From: Topomyia yanbarensis
Taxonomy: Eukaryota > Arthropoda > Insecta > Diptera > Culicidae
Length of the DNA stretch: 64,000 nucleotides
Direction: 5' to 3'
Assembly: GCF_030247195.1 (NCBI RefSeq)
Contig: NC_080671.1
Span: 63,075,089 to 63,139,088, forward strand
Both the position numbers and the translations under genes were made by a program. The notes under the pieces were generated by a model. The model ran no database searches and was not told the DNA's origin. It saw only the letters and a list, made by a program, of their open reading frames with translations. Numbering within the stretch: position 1 is the stretch's first letter; every line of letters begins with the position of its first letter. This document shows, piece after piece, positions 31,214 through 43,140 of this stretch.

Positions 31214-32940
31214 CGACGTCGAATTTCCGATGTCGGAATTGCCGACTTAATTATTTATTCACCAAAGATCACTAATAAGTAAGATGAGAAAATGGGTCTT
31301 AATGACAGTCTCGCGGAACTATATTAAATATGGTTGAAAGAATGCTTAGTAATCCTGAGCAACGCTAACGGACCGAATGCTAGCCGTTGAAGTTTTAAGA
31401 TTATGATATTGTGTGATGCGTTGTGAGAAGCCTGGGAAAAGTTAGTAAATTGGGCAGAAAACAAAATTTTACGGAATATTTTCAGAATTGAACAAAAAAA
31501 AGAAAAAGTACTCAACATGTTATCATGTTTAATCAGTAGTTGCAAGATTTATTTGTTTTCCATAGAATATGAACTTCTACCACGCTAACAGCTCGTCAAC
31601 CTTATAAACTCATGGTTTTGACTCTGTACCTTCCCTAAGGTTGCAAACGATGCAGTACAAAGTTGCTCCAGTTACTCTAACAGCAATACAACCATAAATA
31701 CTATCTGATATGTTCCTCATAAATTATTACCAACCTACCCACCAGAGGACCGTGGGAAAAGCTCCACCAGTTGGTCACTGGAGTGCCGCACTTATCAACA
31801 AATAACTATGAATTGCTCTCACTTGTAAGCTAGCAAATAAAGAACTATATTGTAACAATAATTAATAGTCAATTACGTAGCCCCGTACAAAACTAGCAAA
31901 CCCGGTCGGACATATTTCTCAAACCCGAACTGACCGCAGAGTCAGTTCCGCCTAGTTTTCTTATATATCTTGTGGTTTTTCTGCTTCAATTGTTTCATGC
32001 TTATTTTTGTTACTTGCCATATATGTATGCTTCCCATACAATTTATTGCACTTGAACAATGCCAGAGCTTTCATGTGGGATGTAAACGAACGGACAGCAA
32101 AACATTGCAATAAAAAAGGAAATGGAACTGAAGCTGAAATGGCAGACTACAACACACACTAAATAAAGCAGCCCTCCAGGAACAATCAAACCTGGCCCTA
32201 CCGCCATCCCGTTCGCCTAACTCGTCCCCCTCCACTCCTCGGTGGTTAAGCCAACCGGATGATCCAATATTAGTACCGAGCTCGTTGTTGCATTTCTTGT
32301 GACCATGGTGATCCATTTGTTCCAAAATATGTCATTGGCTTTAGCCCCTCGGGAGTGGGAGTCGGAATGCTCCGACAGGGGGGGGGGGGTTAAACCGACT
32401 GCCATCGGGGGTGAGAAAATGGGAAAATCTCTCATAAACTTCGATTGCTTATGGCTGTAGACTAAGCGTGATTGCAATTTATCGGTATTTTGCTTCACAT
32501 TCACCCATATGTGAAACGCCAGAACCTCGTGCCGGTTGAGCAATATCTGATCAAAACCTAGGGGGTAAGGTAGGTGGCCATCGATTTGTGTGTATACTTA
32601 CTACATATTTGCGATGGGTTCTGCTTCTGTTTGAAGGAGTGCTTCATTTGGGATTGGTTTTAAGAATGAGACGGTTGGAGCTTCGTCGAAAAAAAAAATT
32701 CTGATCGAAGTTTAGATTTACTATTTTTCTGTTTAAAATTTACCAAGTCGAACAGTGGTCGAATAATGGGAAATGCATTTACCTATCAGTATGGTAAAAT
32801 TTTTCTTATAAATTAAACTGTATTACTTACCGCCACTCTCTGTTTTCAACGCCCATCTAGTATCAGAAAACAATTATTTGCTGCACAGAACGTGGTCACT
32901 TTAATTCTACGTCGGTTAGTCATGTCTTGTGAATCATTTT
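31214..32940. other. No recognised gene; short G-run
   Basis: Mostly AT-rich with a GC-richer patch at 32180-32560 and a run of ten G at about 32380-32390. Overlapping short frames on the minus strand (32071-32543) have no known motif. Confidence 0.4.
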
Positions 32941-33270
32941 GCGATGCCACCTGGTGTTTTTTTTTCATACGTTTATTTGACACGGCATTTGCAAAAGCTT
33001 TTTACGCCAGTTTCTTTTTTTACATAGCACGTTACAAAAATCCTTAAGACTAATTTTAACTATACTAGTATTTTGTCTAAAACTAACACTGAAATCACTT
33101 TATTGTTTGCTTTTTTCCTTACATTGTTGTATTTCATAATGATCTAGTATTTTCGGGTGTATTTATTTACTTTTTTTCTGTTATTGTCTAAATTTAAAAA
33201 CTAAATATTCTAGGACACTTTAATTGGTGAATGATTAGCCTTGGATGAGAGTATGAGGAGATGGATTTAA

Positions 33271-33840
33271 TTAAATTTTGACAGACGCTGTTTTTAGAAA
33301 ATGATAGATAAGTTCCATGTATAGAGGATCGCGATACGCCAGGATGTCTCTAACAGGAACATGGATTGGTCTTCCTCGGACTTGTAAAAAATCTACTAAT
33401 TGTGATCTGGCTTCACGATATTCAGTGCAGGACCAAACAACATGCTCAATGTCATGGTAACCTTCTCCACAAGCACAATGATTACCCTCAGCGAGCCCAA
33501 TACGACGGAGATGCACATCTAAAGTATAATGATTGGACATGAGCCTAGACATCACACGGATGAAGTCCCGACTTACATCCAATCCTTTGAACCATGCCTT
33601 CGTTGATACTTTAGGGATAATTGAGTGTAGCCATCGTCCCATATCTCCATTGTCCCAAGATGCCACCTGGTGTGTTTCTATTCCGGTTACGAATCCTTGC
33701 GATGCGACCAAACTTCACGTCTTGTTGATTGTTATCAGTAGTGGCTGATCTGCTCCCACCGTACACTGTCCACGTTGGCCTCCATCCAGTCAGCGAGAGC
33801 GTTCGTGATGTCAAAGATTGATTTGAATTCACCGCGGTGG
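33271..33840 (-). pseudogene. I-type LINE 3' end: RNase H tail and zinc knuckle
   Basis: On the minus strand ALADWMEANVDSVRWEQISH (end of the RNase H region) lies at about 33720-33790 and is followed by a stop and frameshift. The frame at 33271-33711 then reads GRWLHSIIPKVSTKAWFKGL, SRDFIRVMSRLMSNHYTLD and RRIGLAEGNHCACGEGYHDI, with H and C completing a CCHC knuckle (CACGEGYHDIEHVVWSC). It ends in IYHFLKTASVKI and a stop. The 5' part of the element is absent, which is normal for truncated LINE copies. A 3' UTR probably runs to about 32950. No true start codon exists. Confidence 0.8.
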
Positions 33841-34212
33841 CAGACTGATGTAGACCTGGGAGGGAGAAACAGATTCAATAAATTCAAAGAACGAAACTGT
33901 CACTCCGAGCCACAAAAAAGTGAACATCGAGGAAATGAGAGTATTGTTATCCTATTCTTGCTCGAAAGTGTTTCCGAGTAATAAGTTTCCTTGATTTTGG
34001 GCGAAGTAATAAATATAATTAAAGTTTTTCTGTGATTTTAATATCATTTTCACATTAGCCAGAAGAATTTATCGGTAATCTGTACTGCCATCGTCAAATA
34101 AATTGTTTTTCTATGTATTCAACGATGAATAAGAATTTAGATGCGTTCAAGAGTTACGAGCATCGTTTTAAGACAATATTGTGATCTTGCTATAGACGGA
34201 ACTCGAACAAAT
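33841..34212. other. AT-rich spacer
   Basis: Nothing recognised between the LINE fragment and the foldback element. Confidence 0.4.
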
Positions 34213-36735
34213 GTTGGCAGCGCCCATGAAAGATTTAAATGTAACTTTCTGTACATGAGAACTTTGTTACAAAAAGCCACTTTGCATAATTTGTTTTTCC
34301 AAAAATGATCTGGGTCAAACTTTTTTTGCCAATATTTTTCAAAGGGCTATAGTCGTAAAATTACACATCCCACAAAAAATGTTGTAGGAGTGATCTTCAC
34401 AAAATTAATCAATTTTTTAATAAAAATAATGAACAAATTCTTTATCGATCCCTACACTGAAAAAATGATTTAAAAATTTAAAGTCTATTTACAAAAAAAA
34501 ACACATCTTTGATCTGGATGAAATTTTGGTCCAAGATAGGTAATTATGTTCCCTACCTACCGTCAAAAAGTTGGGCACTTGAAGGAAAAAAAGTTATTTG
34601 AAAAAAACTTTTCTATGTTCAAATTGATTTTTTCAGTGTATTTTTATCGAAAACTAAACCAATGAAAGTCGTTATCTTCTCAGAATTCAATTTCCCGACT
34701 GCTAGTTGCCTGATACATGCAAAAAGTATCAGTAACGAATTTGGTATTCGTTTGGCATTATTACCCTGCTTACCTGTGCCTTACCTGCATCAATACTCAT
34801 TTTACCAAATAACAGTACTATAAAACTAAGGCCTTTAAGCAGCCTTGTAACAACAGTTGTGAGTAGCAGTTATAGTAAAAATATCATTATGGATCAATTT
34901 TATAAATCAAAGTTAAACAGTATCAAGTGCTGTGCGAAGATAAACAATCCGAAGTGTAATCGTAATAATTTACGCCCGGAAGTTGCCATATTGGAATTCA
35001 ACATGGCGTCAGACATAAATTTCTGGCACCTACTCGTCAAGATCTGTCCGAAAATACCCAGTCAGTCTAGATTTAGTGTACTCTGGACTCTGCACTCTTC
35101 ACGCTGGATTCTGGACACCGGGTTGTCCGCACTCTGGATTCTGGACTGTTGGCTCTCCCCTCGGGACTCTGGATTCTCGTCTCTGGGCTCTATGCTCTGG
35201 ATTCTGGGCTCTAGACTCTGGGCTCTGAACTCGGGACACTGGGCTCAGTATTTTGGGACGAAGATTTTGGGATGGTCTCTGTATTTTGGGATGGTCTCTG
35301 GACTCTGAACTCTGGTCTCAGGATTCTCGTCTCTGAGCTTTGAGCTCTACAGTCCTGACTTTGAACTTTGGATGCTGTACTCTTCACGCTGTGCTCTGGA
35401 GTCTGAACTCATGTCTCAGTATTTTGGGTTAAGTACGTCGGGCTCTGGATTATGGTCTCAGAGCTCTGGACTCTGGTCACATTAATTTTGGTCGTGGACT
35501 CTGGGCTCTGAACTCTGGACCAGGATTCTCGACTCTGTTTTCTGCACTCTGAATCCTGGACTCTGCATTCTTAACTCTGCTTTCTGAGCTTTCGCTTCGA
35601 GATTCTGTGCTATGGACTCTGGACTGTAGACTGTGGTCTCTAAGCTATGGGCTCTGGGTATGGATTCTGGACTTTGGACTCTGAATTGTGGACTCTTGAC
35701 TCTAAACTGTGGACTATGCATTCTGCACTCGGGACTCTGGATTCTAGACTCCGGACTCTCTTCTCGGGACTCTGTGTTCTGGTCGCTGGACTATGTAATC
35801 TAAACCTTGGATTCTGGACTCTGAGCTCTGGAATCTGGATTCTAATCTCTGGTGTCACTTTTACGGGTTAGGGCCTCTGGGCTCTGAATTATGTGCTGAG
35901 GTCTCTGGGTTCAGCATTTTGGGACAAGAACTCTAGACTCTGGTTTCTGGTCTCTGGGCTCTGGACTCTAGGTTTTGAAATGTGGGCTCTGGCATCTGAT
36001 CTCTGAACTCTGGGCTCTGCGCTCTGGAGTCTGAACTCTACACTCGGATCTCTGGATTTTGGACTCTGAGCCCTGTCTTCGGAACACAGGGTTCTGATCG
36101 CTGCGATATGAACTCTGGACTCTGCATACTCGATTCTCGACATTGAACTCTGGATTCTGGACTCTAGACTAGCCGCTGTATTTTGGGTTAAGGATGCGCG
36201 ACTCTGGATTCTGGTCTCCCTCCACGGGACTCTGGGCTATGGAATCTGGAGTCTGGATTCTCTCCTTGGGATTCTGGATTCTGGTCTCTGGGCTATGGAC
36301 CCCCGTATAAAAATACACTGAAAATAAATCAGTTTTGACAAGGAAAAGTTTTTTCAAATAACTTTTTCCTTGAAAATGCCCAACTTGAATTTTTGGCGGT
36401 AGGTAGGGAACATAATTACATATCTTGGAACAAAATTTCATCCAAATCAAAGATGTGATTTTTTTGTAAATCGACTTTAAATTTTTAAAATATGTTTTCG
36501 ATTATTTTTATTAAAAAACTTGACTAATTTTGTGAAAATCACTCCCACAACATTTTTTTGTAGGATTTGTAATTTTTAGACTATAGCCATTTGAAAAAAA
36601 TTGGTGAAAAAAGTTTGACCCTTTTCAAAAGACGGTTTATATCACTTTTGGAAAAACAAAGTATGCAAAGTGGTTTTTTGTGACAAAGTCTTCATGAACA
36701 GAAAGATTCATCTGAGAGGGTGCTGCCACCTCTGA
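34213..36735. mobile_element. 2.5-kb foldback element with arms of about 430 bp
   Basis: The left arm (about 34213-34650) and right arm (about 36307-36735) are inverted copies along their length. Shared blocks include GGCAGC near the tips, ACTTTGT and CCACTTTGCATA, TTTGTTTTTCCAAAA, TTCACAAAATTA, AATTATGTTCCCTACCTACC and CAGTGTATTTTTAT at the inner edges. Similarity is about 80-85% by eye. Between the arms are about 430 bp of single-copy DNA and a 1.2-kb minisatellite. The outer tip recurs at 55296-55350. No transposase is seen, so the element is non-autonomous. Confidence 0.75.
35078..36300. repeat. Heptamer minisatellite (TCTGGAC/TCTGGAT), about 1.2 kb
   Basis: Continuous variants of a 7-bp unit (TCTGGAC, TCTGGAT, TCTGGGC, TCTGGTC) with occasional insertions. 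Because 7 is not a multiple of 3, three units encode a seven-residue repeat and most frames stay open: LWTLDS-type repeats on the plus strand and SPESRVQ-type on the minus strand. These explain the open frames at 35482-36450; they are not genes. Strong strand bias: the plus strand is rich in G and T. Confidence 0.9.
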
Positions 36736-36787
36736 ATACGATTTAGCGCGAAATTCGTCTTATACTTTTTAAAAATGCAAAAACTAC

Positions 36788-36828
36788 TTTAACAGTTCGT
36801 ACCACCCCATTAGGCTGTCCCTTATAGT
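36788..36828 (+). repeat. Short dispersed repeat ACAGTTCGT...CCCCAT
   Basis: AACAGTTCGTACCACCCCAT followed by TAGGCTGTCCCTTATAGTT matches 57574-57612 (ACAGTTCGTTCAACCCCAT then AGGGCTGCCCCTTGTAGTT) at most positions. Both copies lie next to other mobile DNA. No more extended similarity was seen. Confidence 0.5.
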
Positions 36829-36941
36829 TATTTGATGCATATTAACACTTTTAGGGTTTGAGTAATACAGTAGTATAGTAATACAGTGCAAATACATGTA
36901 AACGACATGCAAATCTATGTGGTTGTAAATATACAAGACTA

Positions 36942-37781
36942 CAGGCCCGTGCGCAAAGGTAGGTTTAAAAGTAATTCAAAACCCTCTCATGAGGGTTTTG
37001 AATTACTTTTAAATATTTATTAATTTTTTGTTTAGGAAAAAAATATTTTGCGAGCCGTTTTGACACATAAAATATCATTTGAGTTCGCTTACACTAAAAC
37101 AAGTCGATAAAGAAACCAAAGAAAAAACCTTGCGAGGTTGGCTGGAAATAGATGCATTGCACGTTTCGACAAGTTTAGATATTAGCAACAGATGTGAGTA
37201 GACAAGTTACACAGCAAAGATCGGTCAGCGGTCTAGCAACGGGAGCCACGGGGGGAAAACATGAAGTCGGAAAAAATCAAGATATCGTTGACTGGAGAAA
37301 TTTTACCATCGGAGTGGCTGACAGCTAAATAGCTGTCAAAATTGGGCATCAGTGTCGGGAGAAATACCGCTGCCGAGGAACTCTCAGTACCAGCTAGCAG
37401 AACGAGAAACGCCACCTCCGAATCGGTTTATATCTCATCAGGTGACGATATTTGCAGACCTGAGCAGGTCATATATCGCGAATGCTGGAGGCAAGCAATA
37501 AAAAGCAGCGAGGGAAAAAAGCATGAACGATCCCTACTGAAGTAGTACCCAACGGTTGCCCTGGATGGATTAGGATTGCGAGTTACACGAGGCTTAGATT
37601 CTGTCGGTAGGCTTAACTACCTCAAACCAATATGAAGATTCCTTCTCAATAGCACAGACTTACCCAATCCATTGAGCTAAGCCGATTGGTACATAATACT
37701 CGGCTCTCTATACCCATCTTTTATAAGATATATAAAAAAGATCAAAACCCTCCCCATGAGAATTTTCCGCGCACAGGCCTG
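36942..37781. mobile_element. 840-bp hAT-type non-autonomous transposon
   Basis: The ends are CAGGCCCGTGCGC at the left and, read inwards, CAGGCCTGTGCGC at the right. The 8-bp flanks are CAAGACTA (36934-36941) and CAAGACTG (37782-37789), which fits the 8-bp duplication of hAT elements. AAAACCCTC/GAGGGTTTTG-type sequence follows both ends. The interior (short frame at 37342-37545) carries no recognisable transposase. Confidence 0.8.
36964..37013. repeat. Perfect 23-bp hairpin in the hAT-type end
   Basis: The arms 36964-36986 and 36991-37013 are exact inverted copies (core GTAATTCAAAACCCTC / GAGGGTTTTGAATTAC) around a 4-base TCAT loop. It lies 22 bp inside the left end and could form a cruciform. 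Confidence 0.85.
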
Positions 37782-38302
37782 CAAGACTGTAATCGAAAGT
37801 TGATAGTTAATCGAAATCAATACACATGACTAAACCACTTAAAAGCATATGATTTATCAATTAACCCTCTAGTTCCCAACACCGCCTCAAGGCGGGCTCT
37901 ATTATAATCTAAATAAAACTACTAAAACATGATTGTATGTTGTCACCTGCACTAGCATTTCTTCCCAACGCTCATACACATACATTGATTGAATATTCGC
38001 AACTTTCTGTCAAAGGCAATTCAAGCTCAAAGTAGAAAAGACGCGAAAAAAAAAACTATTTTGCGTTTAGTGGTAATTTTCATTGAGAAAATTTTAACAC
38101 TTTTTGAAATTTCCGACAACCAAAAAAAATATTCGTAGGAAGTCTATTAGTGGCATTTCACTGTTGATGTGAAATTTTCTTGTGTAAGTTACCGGAAGTT
38201 TAAATATTTCAGTAAAGTACTTTGCCTGCCTAGAGGCGGTGTTGGGCATCTGAGCGAAAAAATATTCTGTCTTCCACTGATTACTGGTGTATTTGTTAAA
38301 AC

Positions 38303-38478
38303 TTTGTTTTTTTGTTTGTTTTTTCTTTCAAAGGTACAGATAATTCTAGTTTAGTTTTCAAAAACGAACCCAAGCCAACTGCTGCCCCTTTTGCGTGCTA
38401 GAAAAATTCCAAGGGGGTTGGGAACCGAACCCAGATGAGCTGCGTACAACGCAATTGATTTACCAACTTTGCTCATGC
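38303..38478 (-). mobile_element. tRNA-derived SINE (copy 2) inside piggyBac
   Basis: On the minus strand an A-box-like AGTTGGTAAATC and a B box GGTTCGGTTCC are joined by GCGTTGTACGCAGC, nearly as in the SINE at 11043. An A-rich tail lies at about 38303-38330. It sits upstream of the piggyBac transposase start and probably postdates the transposon. Confidence 0.7.
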
Positions 38479-38707
38479 TTCTATTGCTTGCTTTTCAACA
38501 TATTCTTCTATCGTTACATAGTTAATTCTACATGCCTACATGCCTAGACTCTTCTAGAATACTGATTTCCTTCATGGATTATCTCTCTAGAGCATTGGTG
38601 GTGATAGAGGAATATGTTTAAGATTCATCAGAAGCAAATGCAAAGTAACACACAATCATCTTCAGTTGCCATTTATTTATAAGAAAGTTCAATTCTACAG
38701 CTGCACT

Positions 38708-40646
38708 ATGGCGTATCGTCGTAGGGGATTATCTTCGCTTTGTGACCGGCAAGCAGAGCAGTTTCTTGAATCTCTGGACGAAGAGATCGACACGGATGAA
38801 GAAAGTGACCCCGGGGACGATTTCGACAGTAATGAGGAATATCACAGCGACTTGGAGGTTGAAGAACTATTTGAGTCGCCACCCGAGCCAAGACGGGGTA
38901 AGAGTATCGTAGCTGAAGGTGCGAAGAATGAAGGTCAGGTAAGGGATCCTACACGCCACGTCAAAGCAGGGACGTTCTTAGGATCCGCGGATAAAATAGA
39001 TTCAAAGTCAACGGAATACAAAAACATCAGCTGGCGTAAGGCGAATCTTACAGTTCCTGAATCGGACCTGCTGTTCGATGTACCGAAGCTAAATCAGTTC
39101 AAAGATCTTGACACGCCGTTCAAATGTTTTTCGTATTTCATCGATGGGATTTCTTGAACACATCGCGGCTCAGACCTACCTATATGCAAAGCAAAATAAC
39201 ATCATGACCAGTTTTTCTACAACAGCGGAGGAAATAAGAAATTTTTTTGGAGTTCTTATCTACATGTCTGTTTACCGATACCCTAGTGTGAGATCTTATT
39301 GGGGTGAATATGCATTCCAACCGATACAGAATGCAATGAGTCGAAACAGGTTCGATGAGATTCGCAGGTATATACATTTCAACAATAATGACGCCGCCCC
39401 TTCGAAGACTTCGGAGAAACAAGATCGTTTATATAAAATCAGGCCTGTAATTGACCATTTCAATGAAAAGTTTAAATCGATTCCACTTACTCAACATCTT
39501 TGCGTAGATGAGCAGATGTGCGCCACGAAATTGAAAGCGACAGTATTTACCTAAAAAACCCCACAAATAGGGCTTCAAGCTGTTTGTTCTGGCAGATTCC
39601 TATGGATTTTCGTATTCTTTCGAGGTTTACTGTGGTGCTGGCGATAACTTGGTGTTGCCGGGAGTCCCTGATTTGGGGGCAGCAGCTAATGTAGTTGTGC
39701 GGCTATCAAAGATACTTCCGGATTTCAAAAACCACATCATGTATTTCGATAACTTTTACACATCTTTACCGTTGCTGTAGATATGTATCTTCGCTCGAGA
39801 GGTGTATTTTAGTTTTGGCCCAAACCCTTAGTTATAAAAAATTGAACCTCTTTTCCATTATACAGGTATATTCGCTCTGGGAACTATTCGAAACACTAGA
39901 GTTCCAAACAATAAGCTTCCCACTGATGCTGAATTAAAGAAGCGTAAACGCGGCTATTCGACGGAATATGTTGGAACATTACAGTTTCATCTACTGTGTG
40001 GAAAGATAACAAAGTAGTCAGGATGGTATCGTCCTACGTTGGCGTCAAATCAAGGACAAAGAAGGATAAGGACTCTAGCGAAACTGTTTCTCGTTTTATC
40101 CGGGCCAGTGAATGTCGCATTGATGTTCCGTGCCCACCTATGATTCGTGAATACAACCGTCATATGGGAGGTGTCGACATGGCAGATGGACTTATTGGTC
40201 GTTATCGCATTAGGATGAAAACAAATAAGTATACAAATCGTTTGATGTATCATTTCTTAGATATGGCTATGGTGAACGCGTACGTTTTGTTCAAACGTAT
40301 ACATAATGTAGATACAACCGATGTTTTGTACAAACTCCCTAATTTTCGCGTCGATGTTGCGAAAACAATGTGCAACTTTAAAGTTCCAGCGAGTGCCAGA
40401 ATGCCCGGTCGACCACGTATGATTTTAACCAAGAAAAAATTCATTTCAAAGCGACCTTATCTACCAACTATTGATACCAGATATGATGAAATCGGTCATT
40501 TCCCGGAAATGCTGCCCCGCTCCGCAAAGAGAACTTGCAAAAACCACGGATGCAAATCGTCAACGCAAGTCAAATGTGTTAAGTGTGATACCCATCTATG
40601 TATAAAGCCAGACAAGGATTGCTTCTACTCTTTCCATCATAATTAA
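38708..40646 (+). pseudogene. piggyBac transposase, several frameshifts
   Basis: Starts at the ATG at 38708 (MAYRRRGLSSL) with an acidic N-terminal region (DEEIDTDEESDPGDD) usual for the family. The conserved core follows in shifted frames. The three catalytic Asp are visible: CVDEQM near 39505, MYFDNFYTS near 39745 and GGVDMAD near 40175. The end is a Cys/His-rich finger (CKNHGCKSSTQVKCVKCDTH), a RING/PHD-like DNA-binding domain of piggyBac proteins. Frame changes lie near 39130, 39545, 39779 and 39990, with an in-frame TAG near 39568, so it cannot be made whole. A 64-nt probable intron interrupts it. The protein would have excised the element precisely at TTAA. Confidence 0.9.
39802..39865 (+). 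other. Probable 64-nt intron in the piggyBac transposase
   Basis: The conserved run YLRSRG-IFALGTIR is interrupted after CGCTCGAGAG by a segment that begins GTGTATTT and ends TTCCATTATACAG. It contains stops in the reading frame used. Removing exactly 39802-39865 rejoins a Gly codon (G plus GT) and keeps the frame. The length is typical of short insect introns. Inference only; an insertion mutation of the same size is the alternative. Confidence 0.55.
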
Positions 40647-40860
40647 TAACAATCACGATCGGTTTAGAAAAAAAAATGTTATTGATTTTTATACGCCCAG
40701 GTGCCCAAGACCGCCTCAAGGCGGTGTACTTATTTTTAGGTTAAAATAAAAGATCCGTAGGTTTCATGAACTGGGAATATGTTTTTCGTTTTTCTCACTA
40801 AAAAAATCTATCTTCAAAAGTTTTTTCAAGCAAAAAAAAACTTGGGCACTAGAGGGTTAA

Positions 40861-43000
40861 AGAAACTGTAATTTTCAATCATCGTTTTAAATTATAACAG
40901 CCTTCGATAAAAAAAACACAGACTTTCATGTGAATTTAAGATTACATTTATTTTCATTCTCCAACCTGGACCTGCCAAGTAAATAAATGTGAATTCTCAA
41001 AATAATTCTCGGTATGAATGTTAGGTTCTCTAAAGTTACGAAAAATCATACGAATCAATGCCAACAATCAAACACGTAACACTCTACACACTGCACAGTT
41101 ACCACGTTTTTTTCGCAAAACCAGCGCGCTTTCGCTACTCCGTCCAACGGCCGCCGCCAACAGCACCCGCTTCCAACTATATTTTATTGTGTGCGGTAGG
41201 AAAATTTATCGAGAATTGAATTCAGAAACATTTTTCGAGTCATAACAATAATTGTCGATAATATTACATCATCATAAATACTGCCACCCACCCAGCCGTA
41301 GCCGAAGACAGTGAAAGACCCGGTCGGGGTCGGGGCCGGCCACAAAGATGTCTGATATCGAAGCCCCGGCAATGCATGAGACATTTGTCGAAATAGGCAC
41401 CGATGGCGTGCAGAGTGTTTCCGACAGTTCTTGCAGCCAATTTGCTATACCAGTCGGTGATGGGTGTGCGGGATGAAGAACCGCATGAACGGGGGGAAGG
41501 CGCTTTGGCAGCCGCTGTCGATGTGACCATACATAGCTTAGGCTCGTTTCGGTTCTGGCCAGTGTTACACAAGGATTGCAGAGATGAAGCTGAGATAAAG
41601 ACAGTCGACAATGTAAATAAAGATTTTATGATCGCTTCTTCTGTGCGGGTCGCGCTGGCCTAGGGCAAAAACCACATGCTGCAACGTTTGAACAAGGATC
41701 TGTGAAGGGGGGGGGGGGGGTGAAAATAGGACATGATGCTCTGGTTGGATAAGCTCCGAAACGTTTAATGTGCTGTGTCTAACATGTGCTAATTTGTTCG
41801 ATTGTTGTTATCGAGCCAAAGTGGAAGAGATGAAATGGCTATCAATTGAATATGAACGCGACCGTAGAGGATAAGGTTTTTTTTAATGGAAACTGTCAGC
41901 GACTAAACCGTGCTTGACGGAAAACTATGCGACAATCATACGGTTCCGATTTCCGAAACGATGTTGTCATGCTTCGTTGACAACAGTTATGTAGATACTA
42001 TAAACTAATATGAAAGCTTGACAGGCGAAACGTAATTGAAAGCGTCGAAAAAGGCGATTTATGCACAAAGCGGTATTTTCTATCCCAATGTCGTCACCCA
42101 CCTATTTCTCTACGAAGCAATTGTATCTAAAATCAGAAGTTTTATTGTAGCAAAATAAATAAACAACTAAATTAGTCTAATTCGGTAATTTAGGTGCTAA
42201 GCCCATTTCCATAATAAACAAGTCAATCACAACTAGCGGCCAAAGTTCAGATTGCCGAATTGTACGAAATCCTGCGGACGCGGACAGTGAAGCGAATCGA
42301 GTCCACAAGAACGCTGTGGCCGGCGACCGGACCAGACTGCAAACACTAAAGACACACAGAAAGTGACCGACTAAATTGAAAAAGCGAACAACGCTCAAAA
42401 CGCTTTGCTGATTACAGGTTTGCGTTTTTTTTGCCAGTGTTTTCCTAATTCCGCTTCGGAGAGGAAAAACTTCCGACCATTGTGTGCCTGTTTACCTTCT
42501 CCACTGTCGAACGAAAACAATAAACAAACTTCTGTTCTGTTAAATAGGACGCTTATCAAATCAACAACTTTCCAACAACTTGATTACTATTCATTCCATC
42601 CTCATCTCATTAGGTTTGTTGTTGTAGTTTCCCAGCCGGGTAGGGAGTAGGATCTGTCTGAAGGGGGGGATTCTGGCCAATAAAGAGGGATTCGTGCACG
42701 ACTGACTCAGTCTTTCAATGTCAGCGAGGGAACTGCATCGAACAGTGCGGGGGCGCGAATAGGGAGTACATAATTGAAAATCAACGCTATAACAGATTGT
42801 GGAATCGCTGTAGTAAATTATTAATTCCCCGGTTCGAAGACGGTGCTACTGACTAGTTCTGCCGAACACCCCGGTTGAAAATTCGAATTTTTTAAATATT
42901 TTAGAGTTCATCTTTTGCATCGGTGGCTCCAACCAGCTGGCAAAGGTGGAACGATCTCTTGTCAATAAGTATCTTATTCACGCATTAGAAACTAAAAAAT
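40861..43000. other. Probable single-copy DNA, no confident gene
   Basis: A GC-richer patch at 41100-41660 holds overlapping frames on both strands (minus 41264-41611, plus 41403-41663) without recognisable domains. It could contain a host exon, but nothing confirms it. A run of about 14 G lies near 41705-41719. The rest is AT-rich. Confidence 0.4.
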
Positions 43001-43009
43001 TCGGACATA

Positions 43010-43140
43010 CTGAATTCTACAAATTCATTTCCTGACACGATAATCTCAAATGAAAGATGTTGCATCTCCATAAGCTGCTATCAAATTTCATCCTGATCCG
43101 ACTTCCTGTTCCGGAGGTAACTCCGCTTGTGGAGAATGCT
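43010..43140. repeat. Dispersed GT-repeat family, partial copy
   Basis: CTCAAATGAAAGATGTTGCA and GACTTCCTGTTCCGGAGGTA match 60718-60795 (CTCAAATGAAAGGTACAACC, GACTTCCGGTTCCGGAGTTA). The GT-rich part of the family is missing here. Confidence 0.55.

Larger units (their letters stand above)
37865..40856 (+). mobile_element. piggyBac-family transposon, complete ends, dead transposase
   Basis: TTAA at 37861-37864 and 40857-40860 flank 2992 bp that begin CCCTCTAGTTCCCAA and end TTGGGCACTAGAGGG. Subterminal copies of the palindrome CCGCCTCAAGGCGG lie at 37882-37895 and 40711-40724, with a partial inverted copy near 38229-38245 (AGAGGCGGTGTTGGGCA). Inside are a broken transposase and an inserted SINE. 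The exact TTAA and well-matched ends show that the element inserted as an intact unit and decayed in place. Confidence 0.92.

Noticed and set aside
35482..36450. Several open frames of 72-93 codons with seven-residue repeats
   Set aside because: They arise from a 7-bp minisatellite, which stays open in many frames; no start context or domain supports a gene.
41264..41663. Overlapping frames on both strands in a GC-richer patch
   Set aside because: No domain, no splice pattern and equal openness on both strands; left as possible host exon only.
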